Below, piece after piece: positions 29,409 through 36,641 of a stretch of DNA of 64,000 bases. Every line of letters starts with the position of its first letter. Position 1 is the stretch's first letter. The stretch covers positions 1-64,000 of the forward strand of contig JAZKBD010000003.1 of the NCBI GenBank assembly GCA_040388785.1. Direction: 5' to 3'. Below the pieces are notes generated by a model. The model saw only the letters and a program-made list of their open reading frames with translations. It made no database searches and was not told where the DNA came from. The translations under genes were made by a program, and so were the position numbers. Source of the stretch: 66-474 sp040388785 (GTDB taxonomy: Bacteria > Pseudomonadota > Gammaproteobacteria > Xanthomonadales > Rhodanobacteraceae).

Positions 29409-29873
29409 TCAATAGCCGATGCCCAGCCGCCGCAGCAGCTTGCCCATCAGCCACGCCGGGCCGATCAGCAGTTGCACGACGTTGGTGAGGAACGCGGGGC
29501 GGCGGCCTTCGATGGCGTGCCCGATGAACTGCCCGATCCATGCGAGCACGAACAGGACTGCCGCGAGGATCAGCAAATCGCGCGGACCGAGTGCGCCGTA
29601 CAGCGCCCAGACGATCGCGCCGCTCACGATCAGGACGATCGCCATTGCATAGCCGAGCTTGCGCGAAAGACGGTGATAGAACAGGAAACCGAGGAACATC
29701 GCGAGCACCGCCCACGCGCCGGGTCGCGTCCATGCCGTGGTCGAAGGAATCGTCCACAGCGCCGCAATCACGCACCACATGATCACCGGCACGCACACCC
29801 AATGAATCGCGCGGTTGGTCGAATTCTGATGATCGTCGGCGTAGCTGGCGAACCATTCGTGGATGTCGCGCAT
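29409..29873 (-). CDS. DUF962 (Mpo1/YGL010W-like) membrane protein
   Basis: This 154-residue protein begins MRDIHEWFASYADDHQNSTNRAIHWVCVPV, the diagnostic opening of the family. His residues in this opening are thought to coordinate iron for alpha-oxidation of 2-hydroxy fatty acids in yeast Mpo1. Four hydrophobic segments follow, and the later QFIGHAIEGRRPAFL block matches the second conserved motif. The start was placed at the family N-terminus; the open frame upstream runs through an inverted repeat. The physiological substrate in bacteria is not known. Confidence 0.9.
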   Translation of the reverse strand: MRDIHEWFASYADDHQNSTNRAIHWVCVPVIMWCVIAALWTIPSTTAWTRPGAWAVLAMFLGFLFYHRLSRKLGYAMAIVLIVSGAIVWALYGALGPRDLLILAAVLFVLAWIGQFIGHAIEGRRPAFLTNVVQLLIGPAWLMGKLLRRLGIGY

Positions 29874-29894
29874 GGCTTCATCTTCCAAGCTGGC

Positions 29895-29978
29895 GTAGCC
29901 CGGATGGAGCGTAGCGGAATCCGGGTGCGTCGCGGAGCCGTCCCGGATTATGCCGCTACGCGGCTTCATCCGGGCTAC
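29895..29978. repeat. inverted pair of GTAGCCCGGATG-type repeats
   Basis: GTAGCCCGGATGGAGCGTAG...CCGGG (29895-29925) faces its own reverse complement CCCGGATTATGCCGCTACGC...CGGGCTAC (29942-29978), the two arms separated by about 16 bases. The unit is a common intergenic repeat in beta- and gammaproteobacteria. Together the arms can form a hairpin of about 30 bp between the DUF962 start and the purC stop, and could shield or terminate the purC transcript. Confidence 0.8.
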
Positions 29979-29982
29979 ACGA

Positions 29983-30879
29983 TCAAGTCAGCGCGATGCC
30001 CGCCAGCTTCTTCAGCGCCTCGGCGTATTTCGCGGCGGTGCCGTCGATCACTTCGCGCGGCAGCTTCGGGCCCGGCGCGCGCTTGTCCCAGTCCAGCGTT
30101 TCCAGGTAATCGCGCACGAACTGCTTGTCGTACGACGGCGGGCTGATGCCGACCCGGTACTGGTCGGCCGGCCAGAAGCGCGAGGAATCCGGTGTCAGCA
30201 TTTCGTCCATCACGTGCAGCTTGCCGTCGGCGTCGGTGCCGAATTCGAACTTGGTGTCCGCGATGATGATGCCGCGCGCGGCGGCATAGTCGGCTGCAAA
30301 CCGGTAGATCGCGAGCGTGGCATCGCGCACCTGCGCCGCGAGGTCGGCGCCGACCAGTTTCGCCACTTCCTCGAAGCCGATGTTCTCGTCGTGGCTGCCC
30401 TTGGGTGCCTTGGTCGAAGGCGTGAAGATCGGCACGGGCAGTTGCTGCGCCTGCTGCAGGTCTGCGGGCAGCGCGATGCCGCACAGCGAACCGGTTTGCC
30501 GGTAATCCTTCCAGCCCGATCCGATCAGATAACCACGCGCGATCGCCTCCACCGGCACCGCCTTCAGCCGCTTCACCACCACCGCGCGTTTTTCGTAGAG
30601 CTTCGGATCGACGCCCGCCGGCAACACCTCCGCAACCGGCGTGCCGGTCAGGTGATTCGGGACCAGGTGCGCGGTCTTGTCGAACCAGAAGTTCGAAATC
30701 TGGCACAGCATTTCGCCCTTGCCGGGAATCGGGTCGGGCAACACCACGTCGAAAGCCGACAGGCGATCGCTCGCGACGATCAGCAGGCGATCGTTCGGCA
30801 GCGTGTACACGTCGCGCACCTTGCCGCGATGCAGGAGTTCGAGGCCGGGCAGGTCGGATTCGAGCAGGGTGGTCGGCAC
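29983..30879 (-). CDS. purC: phosphoribosylaminoimidazole-succinocarboxamide synthase
   Basis: This 298-residue enzyme joins aspartate to CAIR in purine synthesis. It carries HRGKVRDVYTL at the N-terminus, SDRLSAFDVVLPDPIPGKG, ARGYLIGSGWKDY, and the nucleotide-binding GIIIADTKFEFG with the DEMLTPDSSRFW block. The start is GTG (VPTTLLESDL), with GGAG nine bases upstream. The length matches the longer fungal-like form common in this group. Its start is divergent from a small cytochrome c gene 72 bases away. Confidence 0.95.
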   Translation of the reverse strand: MPTTLLESDLPGLELLHRGKVRDVYTLPNDRLLIVASDRLSAFDVVLPDPIPGKGEMLCQISNFWFDKTAHLVPNHLTGTPVAEVLPAGVDPKLYEKRAVVVKRLKAVPVEAIARGYLIGSGWKDYRQTGSLCGIALPADLQQAQQLPVPIFTPSTKAPKGSHDENIGFEEVAKLVGADLAAQVRDATLAIYRFAADYAAARGIIIADTKFEFGTDADGKLHVMDEMLTPDSSRFWPADQYRVGISPPSYDKQFVRDYLETLDWDKRAPGPKLPREVIDGTAAKYAEALKKLAGIALT

Positions 30880-30951
30880 GGCAGCGCTCCGCAGGCGAAA
30901 CGCGCATTGTAGCGAGCCCGAACGCCGCATGGCCGCTGATAAACTGGGTCG

Positions 30952-31287
30952 ATGCGCAGAATGCGTTCGATCCTCCTGTTGCTTGCGGTCGCGCCTTTCG
31001 CGATCGCGCACGCAGCGACCGAAGCGCCGGCTCCGCCCGCGCAACTCGGCCTGTGCGCGGCGTGCCATGGCGAAGACGGCCATGCGCGCATCCCGGGTGC
31101 CCCCAATCTGGCTGGCCAGCCCTATCCGTATCTCCTGCAGGCATTGCACGAATACCGCGATGGCGAGCGCAGCGTGCCGGTGATGCGCGCAGCGGCGGGA
31201 CCACTCACCGAAAAGGACATGCAGGCGTTGGCGCGATGGTTTTCCGTGCAGTCGCCATGCAAGCCCGGCCAGGCGGGGAGTCCATGA
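30952..31287 (+). CDS. small periplasmic cytochrome c
   Basis: This 111-residue protein has a signal peptide (MRRMRSILLLLAVAPFAIAHA) and a single haem-binding site CAACH in GLCAACHGEDGHARI. The PNLAGQPYPYLLQAL block and the helix LTEKDMQALARWF are typical of cytochrome c4/c553-like monohaem domains. The Met in PVMRAAAGPL is the likely axial ligand. Its stop overlaps the djlA start in ATGA, giving an unusual translational coupling of a periplasmic electron carrier with a membrane co-chaperone. Confidence 0.88.
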   Translation: MRRMRSILLLLAVAPFAIAHAATEAPAPPAQLGLCAACHGEDGHARIPGAPNLAGQPYPYLLQALHEYRDGERSVPVMRAAAGPLTEKDMQALARWFSVQSPCKPGQAGSP

Positions 31288-32207
31288 GGATCTGGGGGAA
31301 GCTGGTCGGTTTCGTGATCGGCTTGTTGGTGACGCGCGGCGATTGGGGTGGCGCGGTGATCGGGCTCGTGATCGGACATCTGGTGTTCGACAGCGGCTGG
31401 CTCGGGGGGCTCACGCATACCGGCGGCAAGGACGGTTACGTCGAGCCGTTGTTCGCCCTCATGGGCACGCTGGCCAAGAGCGACGGACGTGTATCCGAAG
31501 CCGAAGTCGCGATCGTCGAGAAGCTGATGACGCGGCTGGAACTGGACGNNNNNNNNNNAATCAAGAAACCGAACAGTATCCCGCTGCTGGTGGGCGCTGC
31601 CGGTACGGGCAAAACCACCATCATGCGCGAGCTGATGACGCGGCTGGAACTGGACGCGTTGTGGCGCCGCCGCGCGATCGACGCCTTCAACAAGGGCAAG
31701 GCGCCCGGTTTCGATCTTTCAAGGTCCTTGGTGGACCTGCGCGGATGGTGCCTGCCGCGGCGCAGCTCGGTGATGCCGTTCCTCGACATGCTGTGCGACG
31801 TGGCGATGGCCGACGGGCCGTTGACCGACGAAAAGGTGCGCGTGTTGAAGCGCGTGGCGTTTTCCTTGCGCATCAGCGAAATCCAACTGGTGGCGCTGCT
31901 GGCGATGAAGGGCTTTGCCTGGAACACCGGCCCGCGCCCGGGCGAATGGGCGCAATCCGGCGCGTATTCGCAGCAGGGCTATCGTCCGGCGCCGCGCAGC
32001 AGCGGGCCCGACCCCTACACCGTGCTGGGCGTGCCGCGTGATGCCGACGAGCGCACCATCAAGCGTGCCTACCGCAAGCTGATCAGCGAATTCCATCCGG
32101 ACCGGCTCGGCAACATGCCGGACGATTTGCGCCGGCGCGCCGAGGCGCGCGCCAGCGAAATCAACGCGGCGTGGGAACGCATACAATCCGAACGCGGCTT
32201 CCGATGA
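31284..32207 (+). CDS. djlA: DnaJ-like membrane co-chaperone DjlA (interrupted by assembly error)
   Basis: The protein has an N-terminal glycine-rich membrane segment (LVGFVIGLLVTRGDWGGAVI), a TerB-like helical domain and a C-terminal J domain. The J domain is DPYTVLGVPRDADERTIKRA with the HPD motif in EFHPDRLG, as in DjlA, which stimulates DnaK. The coding region contains a false gap plus 71 foreign bases, bounded by an exact 27-base duplication. Removing 108 bases (31549-31656) restores a continuous 271-residue protein, reading IVEKLMTRLELD-ALWRRRAID. Start: ATG with GGGGAG upstream, overlapping the cytochrome c stop. Confidence 0.88.
   Translation: MRIWGKLVGFVIGLLVTRGDWGGAVIGLVIGHLVFDSGWLGGLTHTGGKDGYVEPLFALMGTLAKSDGRVSEAEVAIVEKLMTRLELDXXXXIKKPNSIPLLVGAAGTGKTTIMRELMTRLELDALWRRRAIDAFNKGKAPGFDLSRSLVDLRGWCLPRRSSVMPFLDMLCDVAMADGPLTDEKVRVLKRVAFSLRISEIQLVALLAMKGFAWNTGPRPGEWAQSGAYSQQGYRPAPRSSGPDPYTVLGVPRDADERTIKRAYRKLISEFHPDRLGNMPDDLRRRAEARASEINAAWERIQSERGFR
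31549..31629. other. assembly gap plus chimeric insert in djlA
   Basis: The 10-N gap (31549-31558) is followed by 71 bases that do not belong to djlA. The 27-base sequence just left of the gap (31522-31548) recurs exactly at 31630-31656. The simplest reading is that two contigs overlap by these 27 bases and the right contig has a chimeric end. The insert is visibly less GC-rich and would encode SIPLLVGAAGTGKTTIM, a P-loop from some ATPase elsewhere. Confidence 0.85.
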
Positions 32208-32227
32208 CTGCGGGAACGGATCGATCC

Positions 32228-32896
32228 ATGAGCAGACAACCTTGCATGATTGCCCCGTCCATCCTCTCGGCCAACTTCGCCAAGCTGGGCGCGGAAGTCG
32301 ATGCCGTCATCGATGCCGGCGCCGACTGGATCCATTTCGACGTGATGGACAACCATTACGTGCCCAATCTCACGATCGGGCCGATGGTGCTGAAGGCGCT
32401 GCGTGACTACGGCATTACCGCGCCGATGGACGTGCACCTGATGGTGGAACCCGTGGATCGCATCGTGCCGGATTTCGCGAAGGCCGGCGCGACCTCGATC
32501 AGCTTCCATCCGGAAGCCACGCGGCATGTGGATCGTACGCTGTCGCTGATCCGCGAGCACGGTTGCAAGGCCGGGCTGGTGTTCAATCCGGCAACGCCGC
32601 TGGACTGGCTGGATTACGTGCTGGACAAGCTGGACATCATCCTGGTGATGTCGGTGAACCCCGGCTTCGGCGGGCAATCGTTCATTCCGTCCGCGCTCGA
32701 AAAGCTGAAGCGCGCGCGCGAAATCATCGACCGCAGCGGCAGGCCGATTCACCTGGAGGTGGATGGCGGCGTCAAGGTGGACAACATCGGCGACATCGCG
32801 CGCGCCGGCGCGGATGCCTTCGTGGCGGGCTCCGCGATTTTCGGCAGCGATGACTACAAGGCCACGATCGCAGCGATGCGCAAGGCAGCAGGGTGA
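32228..32896 (+). CDS. rpe: ribulose-phosphate 3-epimerase
   Basis: This 222-residue TIM-barrel enzyme interconverts ribulose-5-phosphate and xylulose-5-phosphate. It reads CMIAPSILSANFAKLGAEV, then the catalytic/metal segments HFDVMDNHYVPNLTIGP, DVHLMVEP, VMSVNPGFGGQSFIPSAL and LEVDGGVKVDNI. The start MSRQPCM fits the family. An alternative ATG at 32204 overlaps the djlA stop in ATGA and would add eight residues, so coupling to djlA is possible. Confidence 0.95.
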   Translation: MSRQPCMIAPSILSANFAKLGAEVDAVIDAGADWIHFDVMDNHYVPNLTIGPMVLKALRDYGITAPMDVHLMVEPVDRIVPDFAKAGATSISFHPEATRHVDRTLSLIREHGCKAGLVFNPATPLDWLDYVLDKLDIILVMSVNPGFGGQSFIPSALEKLKRAREIIDRSGRPIHLEVDGGVKVDNIGDIARAGADAFVAGSAIFGSDDYKATIAAMRKAAG

Positions 32897-32983
32897 AAAG
32901 CGAATTGGTCCGCAAATGAACGCGAATCAACGCAAATGAAGCCACAGCCCGAATTTTTTCGAAGCGTGCTGTGGATGCTTGTT

Positions 32984-33126
32984 CGAGGCGGCTGTTGTGA
33001 AAAGTCAGCCACGGAGCTCTTGGCCATGGATGGCGGCTTTGATGGGCGTGGTGAACTCCTCGAGCGCAGAAACTTCCATGCTCGCGCAATGCTGAACGGA
33101 GCCGCGTTCATGGACGAACGCACAAA
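32984..33126 (-). repeat. dispersed intergenic repeat, copy A
   Basis: Read on the plus strand, GAGGCGGCTGTTGTGAAAAG, then CAGCCACGGAGCTCTTGGCC, then ATGGATGGCGGCTTTGATGG is followed by a variable centre and CGTTCATGGACGAACGCA. It is nearly identical, in reverse orientation, to the copy next to tRNA-Gly and lies just after rpe. It can be translated by chance (ATELLAMDGG), which is why spurious genes appear here. Confidence 0.85.
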
Positions 33127-33146
33127 TAACACCCAAGACCAACGGC

Positions 33147-33166
33147 CTCGGTGCTTGCGCACCGAG
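33147..33166. other. perfect hairpin CTCGGTGC-TTGC-GCACCGAG
   Basis: An 8-bp perfect stem with a four-base loop lies in the 609-base gap between rpe and the response regulator, just after repeat copy A. No U-tract follows on either strand, so it is not a classical terminator. The rest of this gap (33167-33505) is very GC-rich, and I see no gene in it. Confidence 0.6.
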
Positions 33167-33471
33167 ACCGCGGCCGACCAGGAGAGGAATGAAACGCGAG
33201 GCTGTGGAGGGAGGCCTCGAACTGCGTGGGTCCACCGCGCTGGACGCCTTCCGGTGTCAGTGGCCGGGTGCGTCTCCGGCGCCAGCGCGGGGGTGTTCCA
33301 CAGTCGACATCCACGGCAGGAGTACCGACGGCTGCCATTTGGCCTTCCGCCGGCGCCGGCCGGGGGGCGGGCCAGGGGCGAAGCGCGGGCAATTTGTGGC
33401 AAATTTCGGGCAGGCCGACACCGGGCTTGCGCGCCGCAGGTGGATGACGCAGGCTCGGCGAGGCGCCCTGC

Positions 33472-33488
33472 TTGTGAGGGCAACACAA
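33472..33488. promoter_or_regulatory. candidate operator TTGTG-N7-CACAA
   Basis: A perfect dyad TTGTG (33472-33476) and CACAA (33484-33488) lies directly before the ribosome site of the response-regulator gene. It resembles a shortened Crp/Clp half-site pair, but the spacing is not the canonical one. It may be a regulator site or chance. Confidence 0.25.
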
Positions 33489-33505
33489 AACCCTAGGAGA
33501 GCCGA

Positions 33506-34195
33506 ATGGCCCGCGCCATCGCGATCGTCGAGGACGAACCTTCCATCCGCGCCAACTATGTCGAGGCGTTGTCGCGCTTCGGCTATGACGTGCACGGGTT
33601 TGCCTCGCGCAAGGAGGCTTCGGGCGCCTTCGCCAACCGCATGCCGGAGCTGGTGATCATCGACATCGGTCTGGGTGACGAACCCGAGGGCGGCTTCGAC
33701 CTGTGCCGCGAGTTGCGCGCGCGGTCGGCGACACTGCCGATCATCTTCCTGACCGCGCGCGATTCCGACTTCGACGTGATTTCGGGTCTGCGTCTCGGTG
33801 CCGACGATTACCTCTCCAAGGACATCAGTTTCCACCAGCTCGCGGCGCGCATCGGTGCGCTGTTCCGCCGCGCCGAATCCCAGAAGGCGCCGGCCACGGC
33901 CGAGACGGTCGTCGAGCACGGCCCGTTGAAACTGGAAGCCGAGCGCATGCGCGTCACCTGGAACGACGCCGAGGTGCCGCTGACCGTCACCGAGTTCTGG
34001 ATGGTGCACACGCTGGTGCGTTTCCCCGGCCACGTGAAAAACCGCGACCAGTTGATGCGCGACGCCGAACTGGTGGTGGACGACGCCACCATCACCTCGC
34101 ACATCAAGCGCATCCGCAAGAAATTCCTGGCCATCGATCCGGAGTTCGACGCGATCGAAACGGTGCACGGGGTGGGGTATCGCTGGAAGCCGTAA
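33506..34195 (+). CDS. response regulator, OmpR-type
   Basis: This 229-residue two-component regulator has a receiver domain (1-120) and a winged-helix DNA-binding domain. The phosphoacceptor Asp is at 53 in IIDIGLGDEPEGGFD, the acidic pair is in VEDEPSIR, and the Thr and Lys lie in FLTARDSD and DDYLSKDIS. The C-terminal domain (about 130-229) ends IETVHGVGYRWKP. The receiver's GDEPEGGFDLC insertion and the overall sequence recall the regulator of the proteobacterial dedicated-sortase system. A GGAG ribosome site precedes it. The kinase gene follows after 252 bases containing repeat copy B. Confidence 0.9.
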   Translation: MARAIAIVEDEPSIRANYVEALSRFGYDVHGFASRKEASGAFANRMPELVIIDIGLGDEPEGGFDLCRELRARSATLPIIFLTARDSDFDVISGLRLGADDYLSKDISFHQLAARIGALFRRAESQKAPATAETVVEHGPLKLEAERMRVTWNDAEVPLTVTEFWMVHTLVRFPGHVKNRDQLMRDAELVVDDATITSHIKRIRKKFLAIDPEFDAIETVHGVGYRWKP

Positions 34196-34200
34196 TTTGT

Positions 34201-34310
34201 GCGATCGTTCCTGATCGCTGCGTCGACCTGTCTGCTGGAAGATTCCAGACTACGGCACGGGTCACCCCGGAACGGCCATCCATGCCCTGACTTTCACAAC
34301 AGCCGCTCGG
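34201..34310 (+). repeat. dispersed intergenic repeat, copy B
   Basis: It starts GCGATCGTTCCTGATCGCTGC and ends GGCCATCCATGCCCTGACTT followed by TCACAACAGCCGCT. The left end is a small palindrome and the right end is the shared GACTTTC-A-CAA-AGCCGCT block. It begins six bases after the response-regulator stop and so separates it from its cognate kinase. Confidence 0.8.
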
Positions 34311-34447
34311 TATGGTGTGAAGTCGGGCGTCCCGCCGAAAGATCAAACGTTTGATATTCGGCTGCGCCGCGTGTCTCATGCGTCCATGAGATTGCCGCTG
34401 CCGCTCTTTTGCTGGTTCCCGGTCCCTGGTCCCCGTTACCCGCCGCC

Positions 34448-36451
34448 ATGACCCTCCGCCGCAAACTGCTGCTGGTCGCGCTGTCCACGCTGGCCTTGCC
34501 GTGGGCGGGCTGGTTGTACGTGCGCCAGATGGAGCATCTGCTGCGCAACAGCCAGGAACAGGCTTTGCTGGCGATCGCGTTCGCGCTGGATCGTGGATTG
34601 GTGGCGGTGGGTGCGCAACTGCCGCACGCCGACCAGGGCTGGTACGTGCAGGATGCCAGCCAACCGATCGTGATCGACGGCGATGATTCCGACTGGAAGC
34701 CGTTTGCGCGATGGGAGCAGCATCCGTGGTCCGGGGTGGATGTCCAGTTCGCGGCGGATTCGGCGTGGCTGTACATGCGCATCGAAGTGGCGGATGCCAC
34801 GCACACCCGGGTCGGTGCGTTCGATCCGACGGCGGTCGAGTCGGATCACGTCGTCTTGCAACTGACCCGCGGCACGCGCCAGCGCAGTTATCTGCTCGCC
34901 AGTTCGAGTTCGGGCGCATTCCTGGCGCATCCGCTCGGCCTGCGTGAACATGGTTTGCCTGACGAGATCAGCGGGCAATGGCAGGATTCCGGCAACAGCT
35001 ACCGCATAGAGTTGCGGATTCCGCGCGCGCAGGCACCGGATCAGTTGGGCATCGGCGTGTTCGACGCCGATGCGCCCACGCGATTCAACGGCGGCAAGCC
35101 GGATCTGCGTCCGCTGCTCAGCCTCTCACCCGCGCTCTCGAACGACCTCACCCAGCTCGCGCCCAGCGGCGTGCGCGGGCGCCTGTTGAGCGGCGATGGC
35201 TGGGTGATCGGCGAGGGCGGCAGCGTGCTGGACGTGCACGCGTCGCGGCGCAGCCGTTTCCCATGGTTGCAGCAAGTATTGTCGGACCTGCTGGTGGTGC
35301 CTTCGCTCGATCAGCGCCAGCGCCTGCCGCGAAACATTCCGCGCCTGTCGGAGCCGGACGTGCAGCAGGCGCTGGACGGGCAGGCCACCGCCAACTGGCG
35401 CGGCGGCAATGCCACTGGCAGCGTCGTGTTGACCGTGGCGGTGCCGCTGGACGTGCGCGGCCAGAATCGTGGCGCACTGGTGCTGGAACAGTCGAGCCAG
35501 GCGTTGCCGCTGCTGACCAATCGCGCACTGCTGGGGCTGATGCTGGCCAGCGTCGCCGTGCTGCTGATCGCGGGCGCAGTGCTGTTCGCATTCGCGACGT
35601 GGCTATCGGTGCGCATCGGGCGCCTGCGTGATGCGGCCGAGCAGGCGCAGCACCACGAAGGACTGGAACTGGCGAAACTGCCGTTGGTCGACGATCGCGA
35701 TGAACTGGGCGACCTTGCGCGCAGCCTGTCGCGCCTCCTGGAATCCATCGGCACCTACACCGAATACCTGCGCAAGCTCGCGTCCAACCTGTCGCACGAA
35801 CTCAACACGCCGTTGGCGATCGTGCGTTCGTCGCTGGAAAACCTGGAGCACGCGGAGTTGCCGCACGAAGCGATGTCCTATCTCGCGCGCGCCCGCGACG
35901 GCACCGCGCGCATCGGCACCATCGTGCGTGCGATGAGCGAAGCCAGCCGCATGGAGCGCGCGATGGCGTCGGCGGATGGCGAAGACATGGATCTCGCGCA
36001 GGTGGTGCGCGGCTGCGCCGATGCCTACAAATCGCTTGCCGCGCCGCGCGAACTCAAGTGCGACATTCCCGACCGGCGTGTACCGCTGTACGGCGCGCCT
36101 GAACTGATTGCGCAGGCACTGGACAAATTGTTCGACAACGCGCTGTCGTTCACGGCGCCGGATGGCTGGATCCGCATCGCACTGCAAACCGGCGAGGACG
36201 GCGAATCGCGCATCACGGTGGCCAACAACGGTTCGCATCTGCCCGACTCCATGCAGGGCCAGCTGTTCGATTCGCTGGTCAGCGTGCGCGGCGCGGGCGC
36301 GAAGGCGGGCGCACCGCACCTCGGGCTTGGTCTATACGTGGTGAGGCTGGTTGCGGAACTCCATCAAGGGCGTGCTTCCGGGCGCAACGAGGAAGATGGC
36401 GTGGTATTCGAGATGAGCCTGCGTGGCATGCGACGCCCCGAGAACGAATAG
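34448..36451 (+). CDS. sensor histidine kinase with periplasmic CBM9/DOMON-like domain
   Basis: This 667-residue membrane kinase has an N-terminal transmembrane helix (RRKLLLVALSTLALPWAGW) and a long periplasmic region, about 35-365. That region contains PIVIDGDDSDWKPF and later RIELRIPRAQAPDQLGIG, the pattern of CBM9/DOMON-type sugar or haem-binding domains. A second membrane helix (about 365-390) is followed by HAMP, the dimerisation domain with His at about 450 in SNLSHELNTPLAI, and an ATPase domain (N-box LDKLFDNALSF, G-box HLGLGLYVVRL). The architecture fits the kinase of the dedicated-sortase pair (TIGR03785-like, from memory). No sortase gene is in the window. No clear ribosome site is visible. 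Confidence 0.85.
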   Translation: MTLRRKLLLVALSTLALPWAGWLYVRQMEHLLRNSQEQALLAIAFALDRGLVAVGAQLPHADQGWYVQDASQPIVIDGDDSDWKPFARWEQHPWSGVDVQFAADSAWLYMRIEVADATHTRVGAFDPTAVESDHVVLQLTRGTRQRSYLLASSSSGAFLAHPLGLREHGLPDEISGQWQDSGNSYRIELRIPRAQAPDQLGIGVFDADAPTRFNGGKPDLRPLLSLSPALSNDLTQLAPSGVRGRLLSGDGWVIGEGGSVLDVHASRRSRFPWLQQVLSDLLVVPSLDQRQRLPRNIPRLSEPDVQQALDGQATANWRGGNATGSVVLTVAVPLDVRGQNRGALVLEQSSQALPLLTNRALLGLMLASVAVLLIAGAVLFAFATWLSVRIGRLRDAAEQAQHHEGLELAKLPLVDDRDELGDLARSLSRLLESIGTYTEYLRKLASNLSHELNTPLAIVRSSLENLEHAELPHEAMSYLARARDGTARIGTIVRAMSEASRMERAMASADGEDMDLAQVVRGCADAYKSLAAPRELKCDIPDRRVPLYGAPELIAQALDKLFDNALSFTAPDGWIRIALQTGEDGESRITVANNGSHLPDSMQGQLFDSLVSVRGAGAKAGAPHLGLGLYVVRLVAELHQGRASGRNEEDGVVFEMSLRGMRRPENE

Positions 36452-36495
36452 ACGGCCAAACGTGCGGGTCTGGTATCTTGGCGTGCGTTTCTCAT

Positions 36496-36606
36496 GCGAT
36501 CATCCCTGATCGCTGCATTGTTGAATCGCCGGGCGGCCGGAATCGTTGCAGTTGCCCCGAGCATTACCACGGCCATCCATGGCCTGACTTTCAACAAAAG
36601 CCGCTC
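36496..36606 (+). repeat. dispersed intergenic repeat, copy C
   Basis: GCGATCATCCCTGATCGCTG at the left, and GGCCATCCATGGCCTGACTT followed by TCAACAAAAGCCGCT at the right, are nearly identical to copies B and F. It lies between the histidine-kinase stop and the trpE ribosome site and fills most of that space. Confidence 0.85.
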
Positions 36607-36641
36607 CACACGGAGCTATTAGGAAAGTCAAGGAACGCGAA

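Noticed and set aside
31559..31629. A P-loop ATPase insertion in DjlA
   Set aside because: It is bounded by an exact 27-base duplication and a gap, has different base composition, and breaks an otherwise normal DjlA; an assembly chimera explains it better.
32936..33496. Plus-strand open frame between rpe and the response regulator
   Set aside because: Its first part is repeat copy A translated (ATELLAMDGG), and the rest is low-complexity GC-rich sequence. The same phrase appears opposite other intergenic repeats, so it is not a gene.
36452..36641. Tryptophan attenuator before trpE
   Set aside because: There is no short leader frame with consecutive Trp codons and no alternative terminator hairpin; the region is filled by repeat copy C.
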